A stretch of DNA of 64,000 nucleotides. It comes from Lumbricus terrestris. Its lineage: Eukaryota > Annelida > Clitellata > Crassiclitellata > Lumbricidae. Shown here piece by piece: positions 22,001 to 28,462 of the stretch; the stretch's first letter is position 1; each line of letters begins with the position of its first letter. Below the pieces are notes generated by a model, which was given only the letters and a program-made list of their open reading frames with translations, was not told the DNA's origin and made no database searches. Where the stretch lies: the NCBI GenBank assembly GCA_949752735.1, contig OX457041.1, positions 30,338,400 to 30,402,399 of the forward strand, written 5' to 3'. A program made the position numbers and the translations under genes.

Positions 22001-24601
22001 ATACAACAGCAATAGTTCCCAACCACTTTCAGAACAAGGCGTATGTGGTAAAAATTAATGAAATTACGGTCAGTACTTTGACATAATTTCATTTAATTTT
22101 AGTTCTCTAGTTCTACATTTGAACGACAATTAACACTCCTTGTATTCAATCACATTGCTGCGACTATTTATACACAATCAGTACTTTTCCACATTTTTTA
22201 CCCATTCTGTCATCCAGTTGTGCCACCCCCTCCCCTCTGAACCCTCCAGGCCCGCCGAGAGGGGGGGGATAGAAGGGACAAATGCCCAGGGGCCCGGCGA
22301 CTTTTAGGGGCCCGGAGGGGCCCGGGATACAGTGATTATTATATGTTTCATAGGCCTATGTTGATTACGGACGGCGGGTCCAACCTATAATCACTTATAT
22401 TACTTAACCTATTGTTTGTGATTTATGTTGTTTTAAATAGAACCTCATAATATTATTGTTACACTACTACAGTTGTTTAAGTTTCAAGCCACTGCACATC
22501 GATTACCTTAGTTATTTATCATTGTTTTGCCAAAGAACACGCTCACTTCCATCTCAGAACATTCTTCTGCTAAATTATGCGTTGTCAGATTTCAATCGCA
22601 AGTGAACAAAATTTAATCAAAATGATAGTTTGAAAAGGCAAAAATTGGTAAGCTTATACAGTAGCACACTATTTCAGTTCAGAATATCTAAAGAAGGCAA
22701 TCAGAGCCAGTAATTAGGCTTATACTCCTACATCGGTTGATTCTAGTGAATTAAACGAACCTGCATGATGATCGTATAATAGCCTAACTGAATGGATGAA
22801 AGTGAAGTTTGTGGTGTTAATATCTTAATTCCAAAATAATGAAAACATCATAAAATAAGAATCATGAAAATGCTGAAATTATGAAAACTGTAAAGAGGCA
22901 TTGTTTTGATGTTGGCACTCTTCCGCCAGGACATCCAGTCAGCCAGGCAGGCCTATACACAAACGATTGAGGCGATAATTATAGCCTGCTTTTAAAAGCT
23001 TATAAGAAACGGTCCTATACAAGAAATTCGAACAATTTTCCACAATGACATGAAGATATATACCATGATGAAGATATATACCATTTCCGAAGTGCATTTT
23101 TTAGTTTCGCAGACAAGATAGAGAACTACCAGGATATTATGAGATATTGTTGCAGTTAAATCAAGAAAGGTTGCTTGTTGATTACCATATTATTTGAAAA
23201 TTTAATTCTTAACATTAGGAACTGATTAAAACCATAAATGTAAGCATTAGCATACATTCTCGTACATTCATACCCACACTATTGTTATTTTTATTTATTT
23301 TTGTGTAAATTTGCTCAATAAGTCTAAAGATAGTTTGGGACCCGTGACTGCTCAGCCCAGGGGCCCGGAATGTCTGTCGGCGGGCCTGAACCCCTCCCCG
23401 CAGCAAACTCACGAAATCCTTGGTTGCCGTTAGTTCGGAAAACCTGTACTGCAGCAAAAGGTTCAGCAGTGCCTAAGACTAGCAATGAATTGAGGTAAAA
23501 CTGCCAGATGCCAACCTTCAAACAAATGTGAAGATTAATGATAACAAGCAGCAAGTTGTAGAAAAAGAGCGTCCATCGAAACTGAAACGGCTGCCTGTTC
23601 TGCATCAGCTTCGGGCCAATGACAACTGCCAAGATGTATGCAGCTGTTATTGCAAGAGTTGGCCAATAAGCTGACATCAGCATCCATCCAGCAACTCTTT
23701 CATCTATGAACCAAACCATGTGCAATATTATTCAGAATATATCTCAAAGGATATGCCAAAAAGTCTTTCTACACAGTTAGATATCAAGAAAAGAATTGTA
23801 CTAAACATTGCCACTGTCTCTTCATCGTCAGTCTTAATTACAATCATCATCACCATATGCATCAACTGCTTGATATAATTATTTCAACAGACCATGTGAA
23901 TGAGTGACACATCTATTCTCTTCAGTCCTAGAGCTGTCAAGTCAAGTGGTTTCCTCAGTTCAAAACTTGTCAAGCATTCGCAAATATTGTACATTCAGAA
24001 TAATTGCAGGGCCTGGCTTTGAAATAAGTTGTCAGGTATATTTTCAACAAGACCAATACAGCTGGGTTTTCACTGTATGACTCACTGTTTATCCAACAAT
24101 GCCTCGACAAAATAAAGCTGGTAATGCAGAATAGGGACAATGCAGGAAGGGAAAACGCAGAACACCCGGCAATTGTTAGTCGACTGTGCAGGTTAAGGAA
24201 AGTTTAACTGCCATAAATTTATATATTTTTAAGAAAAGGCAGAAATATAATCCATCAAAACGAAAATTAATTCGGACTATGCTGAAAGCATATAGAAAAA
24301 TGTTGAAAACTAAGACAAAAACATTTCAAAACGCTGATAAAAATTAGTTGCCAAAATAATAATTCGCTCTTGATAAGCTAAGTTTTACAGAAATCTGGCT
24401 GCACTTGACACCTGTCCATAAATATAAACATCCAAAATTCACTTCCTTGCCATTATGGAATAAAAAAGTTAAAAACAGGAATGTATCAAATCATAACCTT
24501 ATTCATAGTTATACTACAGAACAGATCTACTCACCTGCTTTTGTCAGGGCCAATTTGTAGCCATCCCAAAAGTAAAGCACTATGTTCTGTAGATTTTCCA
24601 T
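4014..24601 (-). CDS. ELOVL4: ELOVL4-like very-long-chain fatty acid elongase (7 exons)
   Basis: Elongase (3-ketoacyl-CoA synthase) of the ER membrane; the family condenses malonyl-CoA with long-chain acyl-CoA. Seven minus-strand exons (24535-24601, 23516-23703, 21524-21604, 20517-20688, 19269-19396, 16425-16586, 4014-4091) all have AG acceptors and GT donors. Their phases join without error into 291 residues, the family's usual length. Visible landmarks in order: MENLQN start; [25 protein letters not shown]; the [16 protein letters not shown] block; the histidine box LHVYHH with Gln five residues before its first His; the [21 protein letters not shown] junction; [23 protein letters not shown]; and a basic tail ending RRKHD, suited to ER retrieval. 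The [16 protein letters not shown] and [11 protein letters not shown] blocks are closest to vertebrate ELOVL4 rather than ELOVL2/5. The ELOVL4 subtype is from remembered family patterns, not a search. Confidence 0.93.
4161..4206. repeat. 23-bp direct repeat, two copies
   Basis: The word atagcatcacattattgatg recurs at a 23-bp spacing, two perfect copies in tandem. Confidence 0.85.
4675..4880. repeat. TCTG-rich simple sequence
   Basis: Interrupted runs of tctgtctg, ctctctctg and gttcgttcg over about 200 bp. Simple-sequence DNA with no coding value. Confidence 0.7.
5165..5780 (+). mobile_element. RTE-like LINE remnant split by a MITE
   Basis: Plus-strand reading from about 5172 to 5285 gives [19 protein letters not shown] and then IKAFETTPY. 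After the MITE at 5286-5710 the same frame resumes with [20 protein letters not shown]. This is the conserved C-terminal block of RTE-type endonuclease/reverse transcriptases (ATYG-ESWTL-K, then AFEM--YRR-LRI-W). Removing the MITE and one copy of its 3-bp duplication restores one uninterrupted frame. The LINE is truncated on both sides. Confidence 0.75.
5286..5710. mobile_element. MITE with GGGCCGTCCATAAAGTA terminal inverted repeats
   Basis: Left end GGGCCGTCCATAAAGTATGT and right end RC GGGGCCATCCATAAAGTACG form inverted repeats of about 25 bp. The 3-bp target duplication ATA on each side is proved by the split LINE reading frame around it. The inside is C-rich, with repeated TGTCACAAACTGTCACA motifs and no transposase. 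The 3-bp A/T duplication and GGGCC start fit a PIF/Harbinger-type non-autonomous element; the superfamily is an inference. Confidence 0.75.
5940..6187 (+). mobile_element. Helitron-like 3' end fragment
   Basis: G-rich sequence ends with gagcgggttgaatcctaaat, then a CCGGGaaacgtCGGGTACCCC stem and the terminal CAGCTAG before T. This matches the 3' end of the longer element at 35118-35969 (a hairpin followed by CTAG|T), the pattern of Helitron termini. The 5' end is missing or decayed. Confidence 0.55.
6586..6868. mobile_element. hAT MITE with ATGACTAAAAAAGGTCATCAG core
   Basis: Termini CATAGGCGGGGG and RC GATAGGCGTAGGGG form short inverted repeats; flanks ACTCTATA and ACTCAAAT are a weak 8-bp duplication. 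The inside holds gactaaaaaaggtcatcaga and a second gacaaaaaagtcgtcaga copy, the same core as in MITEs at 31842, 32284 and 40352. Confidence 0.55.
7083..7850. mobile_element. Mariner-type foldback element (long palindrome), TA-flanked
   Basis: Starts CAGGGTGGGCCATAAAAA and ends TTTTTATGGCCCACCCTG, flanked by TA on both sides. The two halves are reverse complements around about 7465-7485. Each arm itself holds two tandem units of about 195 bp starting 'tttttgccaatatcttggcc'. CAGGGTG ends and a TA duplication fit Tc1/mariner-type non-autonomous elements. No transposase. A single-unit relative lies at 32797-32992. Confidence 0.8.
8153..9667. mobile_element. hAT element with 8-bp target duplication
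   Basis: Termini CATAGGCGTAACGTT and AAGTTACGCCCATG, bordered by GAGTCTAG and GAATCTAG (7 of 8 identical). Both ends carry the subterminal motif TCACCACCACTTTT, in palindromic arrangement near the left end. It contains a nested hAT (8868-9578). No transposase was recognised. Confidence 0.75.
8868..9578. mobile_element. Nested hAT, relative of the element at 50108-50926
   Basis: Starts CAGGGGTTTTTCTAACTGTG and ends AGAGAACCGCTG, flanked by GGTACAGCG and GGTACAGG. Internal text ('gcgaaaaattccag', 'ttaatttcaggtccagctt', 'cagcacgtcatat') matches the intact element at 50108-50926 in the same order. Confidence 0.7.
9832..9935 (-). mobile_element. LINE/SINE 3'-tail relic, minus orientation
   Basis: Reverse complement reads GAGTAGATACTCTTGAAGAAGCGCTATATAAATG followed by TGAA repeats. 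This is the 3' tail shared by the L2-like LINEs of this window. Only the tail is present. Confidence 0.55.
10130..10255. repeat. TCTG/TCTC simple sequence
   Basis: Interrupted tctgtctgtctg and ctctgtctctgtc runs. No gene signal. Confidence 0.7.
10680..11050. repeat. Degenerate tandem array 'gaaatggaagctggatgaa'
   Basis: At least seven diverged copies, 50-60 bp apart, each centred on 'gaaat(g/a)gaagctggat(g/t)ga'. It forms the inner part of the foldback element. Confidence 0.75.
11386..11469 (+). pseudogene. hAT transposase C-terminal remnant
   Basis: Plus-strand reading from the TGC at about 11377-11386 gives [20 protein letters not shown] and then a degenerate stretch ending at a stop. The pattern CERxFSxMKNxxSxxRNRL is the hAT dimerisation-domain signature. 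Only this C-terminal piece remains, so it is a dead copy that identifies the element. Confidence 0.65.
11842..12441. mobile_element. Inner hAT MITE with perfect 8-bp target duplication
   Basis: Starts CAGTGATGCCAC and ends GTGGCAACACTG, flanked by GTAATGGC on both sides (11834-11841, 12442-12449). Both subterminal parts are rich in 'tctgggttttt' motifs in opposite orientation. No transposase. Confidence 0.88.
13300..13992. mobile_element. TA-flanked element with CCGTATTTTCGCGAATATAA ends
   Basis: Left end CCGTTTTTTCGTGAATATAA and RC of right end CCGTATTTTCGCGAATATAA are inverted repeats flanked by TA. Subterminal 'ataacacgcaccc' motifs repeat inward at both ends. TA duplication suggests the Tc1/mariner/pogo group. 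No transposase was recognised. Confidence 0.7.
13993..14560. other. Intergenic/intronic, no gene
   Basis: Part of the long elongase intron. Contains a trinucleotide-like stretch (ttgctgctgctgcagttgttgctgttg, about 14110-14150). Nothing else recognisable. Confidence 0.5.
14580..15395 (-). mobile_element. RTE-like LINE reverse transcriptase fragment, split by a SINE
   Basis: Minus strand, high to low coordinates: [15 protein letters not shown] and [16 protein letters not shown], then [18 protein letters not shown], then [12 protein letters not shown], then, after the SINE at 14729-14948, [19 protein letters not shown]. These are reverse transcriptase blocks in order and the C-terminal '[14 protein letters not shown]' type block of RTE-clade elements. 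Stops and the SINE make it non-functional. Confidence 0.8.
14729..14948 (+). mobile_element. tRNA-derived SINE (copy 1)
   Basis: Starts ggggcgtggtggtgtagtgg (A box TGGTGTAGTGG), B box GGTTCGAATCC at about 14782, then a body and the 3' tail GGAGCGCCTCTGAGTAG...GTGCTATAACAAGTGCACAT. Other copies: 42541-42750, 55071-55265, 56590-56790, 58142-58365. The 3' tail is shared with the window's L2-like LINEs. It interrupts the RTE LINE. Confidence 0.88.
15400..16230 (+). mobile_element. L2/CR1-like LINE 3' part
   Basis: Plus-strand pieces [69 protein letters not shown] and [19 protein letters not shown] follow the C-terminal order of L2/CR1-type ORF2. Later comes a tail block ending GAGTAGGTTTCTTGAAGAGACTCTATATAAATTC and TGAA repeats. 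Frames shift repeatedly, so it is a relic. It abuts the minus-strand RTE piece at about 15395. Confidence 0.82.
16425..16586 (-). CDS. ELOVL4: Elongase exon 6
   Basis: Acceptor tctgtag before 16586 and donor CAG|GTGGGT at 16424. The 54 codons are in phase 0 on both sides and encode [27 protein letters not shown] and [18 protein letters not shown], the last two membrane helices of the elongase. An in-frame read-through would stop after 15 more residues. Confidence 0.93.
16681..17871. mobile_element. Tc1/mariner-type element with decayed transposase
   Basis: Starts CACCATGGTTCAAAAAAAG and ends ctttttttaaccatggtg, flanked by TA. The inverted repeats continue inward for about 200 bp ('aagccaaattgttttgcatatatctctaatacctgatga' on the left, inverted on the right). 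The centre holds transposase pieces (17070-17540). A relative is at 34141-35034. Confidence 0.88.
17070..17540 (+). pseudogene. Mariner-type transposase C-terminal half, broken
   Basis: Plus-strand pieces in order: [20 protein letters not shown], then [18 protein letters not shown], then [20 protein letters not shown], then [20 protein letters not shown]. These follow the DDE transposase pattern (VMVW-G, D/N-APAHRA, WPPNSPDLNPVDY, C-terminal helix). The Asp of 'SPDLNP' is Asn here, and frameshifts separate the pieces. The N-terminal DNA-binding part is missing. Confidence 0.8.
17874..18940. other. Elongase intron 5, no gene
   Basis: CT-rich stretch at 17930-18060 and otherwise AT-rich DNA. 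The open frames at 18202-18465 and 18709-18979 have no recognisable domains or splice context. The word 'tgacccaccacggcaaaaac' at 18208 may be the edge of a repeat, but only one copy is in the window. Confidence 0.45.
18945..19060 (-). mobile_element. Retroelement 3'-tail relic (ATTGT repeats)
   Basis: Reverse complement reads GAGGCGCTCTATAAATTTCTAG followed by ATACAATACAATATACAATA repeats. The same type of tail occurs at 49365-49400 in the same orientation. Confidence 0.5.
19150..19245. repeat. AT microsatellite
   Basis: Imperfect (AT)n/(TATAAT) run immediately downstream of elongase exon 5. Confidence 0.85.
19269..19396 (-). CDS. ELOVL4: Elongase exon 5
   Basis: Acceptor tatgcag before 19396, donor CTT|GTGAGT at 19268. 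128 bp, start phase 1 and end phase 0. Encodes (A)[28 protein letters not shown] and [14 protein letters not shown], among the most conserved elongase blocks ([12 protein letters not shown] and YLWWKKYLT patterns). Confidence 0.95.
19500..20115 (+). mobile_element. L2/CR1-like LINE 3' part with YADN motif
   Basis: Plus-strand [12 protein letters not shown] (reverse transcriptase catalytic YADD changed to YADN), [37 protein letters not shown] and YYQLRQL are the usual order. The 3' end GTGCCTCTGATTAACCCCCTTGAAGAGGCGCTATATAAAT and a TGAA tail follow. A stop after YYQLRQL and later frameshifts show decay. Confidence 0.85.
20517..20688 (-). CDS. ELOVL4: Elongase exon 4 (histidine box)
   Basis: Acceptor ttgtattag before 20688, donor CAGG|GTAAGT at 20516. 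172 bp, phase 0 in and phase 1 out. Encodes [57 protein letters not shown]. The HVYHH motif is the catalytic histidine box, preceded by NQVSFL as in ELOVL2/4/5-type enzymes. Confidence 0.97.
21524..21604 (-). CDS. ELOVL4: Elongase exon 3
   Basis: Acceptor gtttcag before 21604, donor AAG|GTAGTC at 21523. 27 codons, phase 0 both sides: [20 protein letters not shown] then DDPDELK. Matches the elongase loop 'YSYRCQPVDYS-DP-E-R'. Confidence 0.92.
22247..23388. mobile_element. hAT element with CAGGCCCGCCGA ends
   Basis: Left CAGGCCCGCCGAGAGG and right TGTCGGCGGGCCTG, flanked by GAACCCTC and AACCCCTC (one base indel). Subterminal GGGGCCCGG motifs lie at both ends. It lies in elongase intron 2. Its termini are related to those of 28463-30848. 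No transposase was recognised. Confidence 0.72.
23516..23703 (-). CDS. ELOVL4: Elongase exon 2
   Basis: Acceptor ttcatag before 23703, donor AAG|GTTGGC at 23515. 188 bp, phase 1 in and phase 0 out. Encodes (D)[39 protein letters not shown] and [19 protein letters not shown], the first membrane segments and the GPKxMxNRQPF signature. Confidence 0.95.
24535..24601 (-). CDS. ELOVL4: Elongase exon 1 (start codon)
   Basis: ATG at 24601-24599 begins [20 protein letters not shown]; donor GCAG|GTGAGT at 24534. Phase 1 out fits exon 2. A likely acceptor (tttttctttaag) ends at 24626, so this exon has 24 nt of leader and an upstream non-coding exon is expected at higher coordinates; I could not place it. 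Confidence 0.9.
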
Positions 24602-24621
24602 TATCCTACTCTGGATGTCAT
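24601..24621 (-). promoter_or_regulatory. uORF overlapping the elongase start codon
   Basis: In the leader, ATG at 24621 opens a six-codon frame (MTSRVG) whose TAA stop shares its last A with the main ATG (TAATG). This stop-start overlap could couple translation of the elongase to termination or reinitiation. This is a sequence observation; function is inferred. Confidence 0.55.
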
Positions 24622-24629
24622 TGGTCTTA

Positions 24630-25640
24630 AAGAAAAATTACAAAATACAATGTAATGCTACTTAAACATAAATACATCATAGGGTCCTAACTACTTTTAT
24701 GCCTTGACAACATACCATTGTACCCTCAAGTCACCCAGGTTATAAATAAATGTTAGTTAGTTAAGCAAACATACAATACAGTGCCTTTTAACAAAACAAT
24801 TCATACTTACCTTTTCTGAGATAGTTACCCTTTAACGACCAGCCACATATATTTTCAATGCATATTAGTGCATGCTGGTATGTTCAGGCATGCACTTAGG
24901 ATAGTTTGTATGATGTTGTGTCTTGCAAAATAAATAAACTTGGGTCTCCCTATGCATTAATGCTGGGTGGAATCTGACTGCAAAAGTTCTAAGCCATATT
25001 AAAGCCGTTTCTCTGCATAGATCTTCATTGTATATCCCACTGAGGAAGCTGACATTAGTTTGTTTGTAGTTCGATGCTGCATTTCCAAAGTTTAGTTTGG
25101 TCCACATGTTTGTAAGATGTATAACAAGTTAACCAGCGTATTTTCAGACAAGCTTTAAACTATAATATATTTTAAGATGGTAGTTGACAGCAGAAATATC
25201 TCGCCAGCGTCGCAAAAAGTGTGATGTACGTTTGCAAAATTTGTGGAGAGTAGGCTAGGCTATATGAGTAAGCCTCATGGATGGACTTGTCAATGAAGCA
25301 CATGAGTTGTACTTTGGTTGCAAGACTGGAGAGAAATCCGGAATGGCTCATTTGCTGTGGAAGATGTGCTGCAGATCTTAGAGTTTGGCTCATGGGTCTT
25401 TCGAAAGCAATGCCGTTTACCATCTCGATGGTGTGGCGAGAACAGAAAGATCATGTGACGGTCCTGACGGACTGCTAATTTTATCTTGCTAATGTTTCTG
25501 GTTTCTCGGGCAAGAATAAGAAGGAAATGAAATACCCAAATCTTCTTTTGACAACAATGAAAGTCTTCATGTAGCAAATCCACCAGAGAAATGGAGTTAG
25601 ACGAAGGAGATGAAGACGCTGCTGCATTGATCCAGCCATA
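24630..25640. other. No gene recognised upstream of the elongase
   Basis: AT-rich. Must contain or be followed by the unseen 5' non-coding exon and promoter of the elongase gene, but no clear exon or promoter motif stands out. The short ORFs at 24865-25423 lack domains. Confidence 0.35.
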
Positions 25641-25649
25641 AAAGAGTAT

Positions 25650-26170
25650 GCAGCTTCTGACAGTGATCCGGATTTTGACGTAGGTATACCTATGTCTGGC
25701 GAGCCTCATCATCACACAGTCGGAATTACACGACCTGGTAAGATGATACTTTGTCGAAGGCAAAAGCAGAACAACTGGATTCAAGACTAGAGTTTGACAG
25801 ATCAGACACATCATCAATGACAAGCAGTTTGAACATCTGTGGGAGGGACGAGAGACAATCGCCTGGAAAGCACTGATGGATGTTGTGGAGAATTTTCTTG
25901 ACAACTATAGAACTTCAAATTACATTAAACTGGGTAACAAAATCTTGCAGCATACTGACATGAAATGCAACATGTCACTTAATATTCACATCCTGCATTC
26001 CCACTTGAACTTCCTAACAAGTTCCTAACAAATCTAGCGATGAACACCAGGACATCGCGGCATCGCCACACTGGAAACACGTTTTCAGGGACACTGCATG
26101 TTGTCTGACAATTGTTGGACACTGCAGCGAGATGTGCAGACAAAGAATACAAACGAAAATCAGCATCAAA
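25650..26170 (+). pseudogene. Decayed ORF of an unnamed repetitive invertebrate protein family
   Basis: Plus-strand fragments DKQFEHLWEGRETIAWKAL, then MDVVENFLDNYRTSNYI, then MKCNMSLNIHILHSHLNF and, after a frame change, SSDEHQDIAA. They follow a pattern I recall from multicopy uncharacterised invertebrate proteins (NFLGN---NY, GCNMSLKIHFLHSHLDFF, DEHGERFHQDI). The Gly and ERF steps are lost, and stops and gaps interrupt it. It is probably carried by a mobile element. No name can be given safely. Confidence 0.5.
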
Positions 26171-26439
26171 GCACTTGTAAGCCTATGGAACTTTAGTAGC
26201 ATTTTGCATACAATGTACATGTGCAACTGAACAGGAATAACTACGAAAACCTTTAATTTCATGCTTCTCAACATTTCTAAGTGATCAGCACCCAATATTT
26301 TGAGGAAGAACTCTTTTAAAGATTTATTGTCCAATGAAAATTTCTCAAAAATCTTACATGATACAAAAATTCTGAGAACACCATCGTGTTCAGCACGTCA
26401 AATTCTATAGAAAACAGTCAAAGTTTTTTCGGAAGTAAA

Positions 26440-27240
26440 AAAGGTTAAAATTTGTTGTCCAGTGTAATATAACAGCGTTTAAAAGGAGTTTTGACTCGCA
26501 ACACGCACCCTCAAATGGCAGAAAAAGATGCTTTAGATGCTGCTTATGAAGATCGAGTCGAACATGTGTGTGCTCTCTAATTTACATCTTTGCCGGCAAC
26601 TCAAACTGCGATTTCTTGGCATGGATTGATAGACGGGGACTCTCTTTTTATCGCGCAACCCATTCCTTGCATAAACCCATTCAGCCGCTGTCATGGTGTA
26701 AGGCGACCATTATTGACAAAGATTCTCATTCAGCCAGAGCACCGTGTGAGCAGTCCTTCCGAAACACCCAAGCGCCCCTCGCGGCAATTCCTTATAGACT
26801 ACATTTTACCCTTCGCTCCAGAACGTAAAAGGAGGATAACCGAAGGAAATAATCAGAAATATACTTAATTTAACTTTGATTTTGACATCTTTTTTCTACA
26901 GAAGGCCTATACATGTACAATTGAATTGTTGGGATCAATAAAAATATGTCTATATAGCCTAATTAGGCCTATGTCTACAGTGATCAGGCTTCCTCGATCC
27001 ACAGTATATATAACAATATTATGTGTTATTATGTTATTTATACTGTGCTTCCTCGCTATACCGATTATATTTTACACTTCGCTCCAGAACGCAAAATCCT
27101 ATTAGTCTACAGGACAACCGGTGGAAATAATGGGGGAAAATGTATGTATATGTATATATTCGTTTTATTCAATAAACAACAGACAGAACGCTGTAGGTTT
27201 ACATTAACAGTATGGCTGCTTAAAGCTTATGGTCAAAATA
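26440..27240. other. Region with an internal diverged duplication, no gene
   Basis: The phrase 'gattatattttacacttcgctccagaacg' near 27063 resembles 'gactacattttacccttcgctccagaacg' near 26796, and 'tctacagtgatca' occurs near 26975 and 28345. This suggests an old duplicated repeat interrupted by the element at 27245-28233. No coding region is supported. Confidence 0.45.
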
Positions 27241-27244
27241 GTTA

Positions 27245-28233
27245 GGGGAAGTAGGGGCGAGATGGACCCTTGGGGCATGATGGATCCCGTCAATATAAGG
27301 TATATATGATGTCGCCACCTATCGAATGAACTTTAATTATTGTAACACTGTTGGAGCTTTGGTGATTTGACCAAAATAAGCGACCGAAACGACATTTTTT
27401 CGTTTTTTATGACGAAAAGTTGATTTTCGACCTGTTCGATCCTATTTTCAAGAAACAGTTTTTTGCTAAGTATTCAATTGCACATTGTCACAGGCTTTTG
27501 ATGCAAGTATATTTGGTTAAACACCCTTTTCTGCCGTATTAACGAATTCGGTATTGGCAGGATACCCAGTAGATCAAATTTTTAATTGGTGAAAAGTTTA
27601 TACCTTACGCATGGGGGCGAGTTGGATCAGTCACCGACGGGGCAAGACGGATCTTGTGATCCATCTTGCCCCGTTTGTGTGAATTTTTCCTATGGCTCGA
27701 ATTTTTTCCTCCGATTTCACATGTTAATTAATTATTATGTTATTATTACTATAACAATAATTGTTGGATACAATAATAATGACAATTAACGCGAAAGTCA
27801 TGATTGCAGTGGTCTACCTTGTTCCACCATGGGGGCAAGATGGACCACTAAAATCACCTAAAATCGAAAAAATCTAGTCCAATGTAACTTCTGTGTTATT
27901 CTCACTGTTTTACATTATAGACGATCACATTTATGCATAAAATAGTATTCTGCATGTGATCAGAACATGCTATGATGAAAGACTAATGCGTGGAGCATGA
28001 TTTATTAGATTGGTCCATCTTGCCCCATAGTGGGGGCAAGACGGACCATTACGACTAAGTTTTTAAATTTAAAAAATCTTATTATCAAAAGGGGATGCAA
28101 TTAAATTTGTGTTGCCCTTAGCTATGGTACTGTATAGGCTACGAGTAGCAAAAAAATTGTGCCCGTGAAGCACGTTTATGGTGTCTCAAACCCAAAAAAT
28201 CCGTTACGGGGTCCGTCTTGCCCCTACTTCCCC
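27245..28233. mobile_element. TA-flanked element with GGGGCAAGATGGACC repeats
   Basis: Left GGGGAAGTAGGGGCGAGATG and RC of right GGGGAAGTAGGGGCAAGACG, flanked by TA. Further copies of 'gggg(c)aagatggacc' occur inside at about 27630, 27665 (inverted), 27830, 28018 (inverted) and 28035, so the element is studded with copies of its own terminal motif. No transposase. TA flanks suggest a Tc1/mariner-type assignment, but that is uncertain. Confidence 0.7.
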
Positions 28234-28462
28234 TAGTACATGTTTTTGAATAACATTCTTGGGATAAAGTTTAACGAGTCTTTATTGGGGAGGATGAAAT
28301 TGTGAGCCTACAAAATAAGCTCATAATTACTTAACATCTTTTCTACAGTGATCATGCAGACTTCCTCGCCACCAATATATTCTTAGTTTTGTACTGTGGT
28401 TTAACCGTTTTAACGAACATGTGCACGTACTGTTCTATACTTAAGGCATGGTGCGCTTAAGG

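Noticed and set aside
23324..23515. Continuation of elongase exon 2 past 23516 in the open frame
   Set aside because: The AAG|GT donor at 23515 joins exon 3 in frame and restores the family sequence; the read-through part shows no elongase motif and runs into a hAT.
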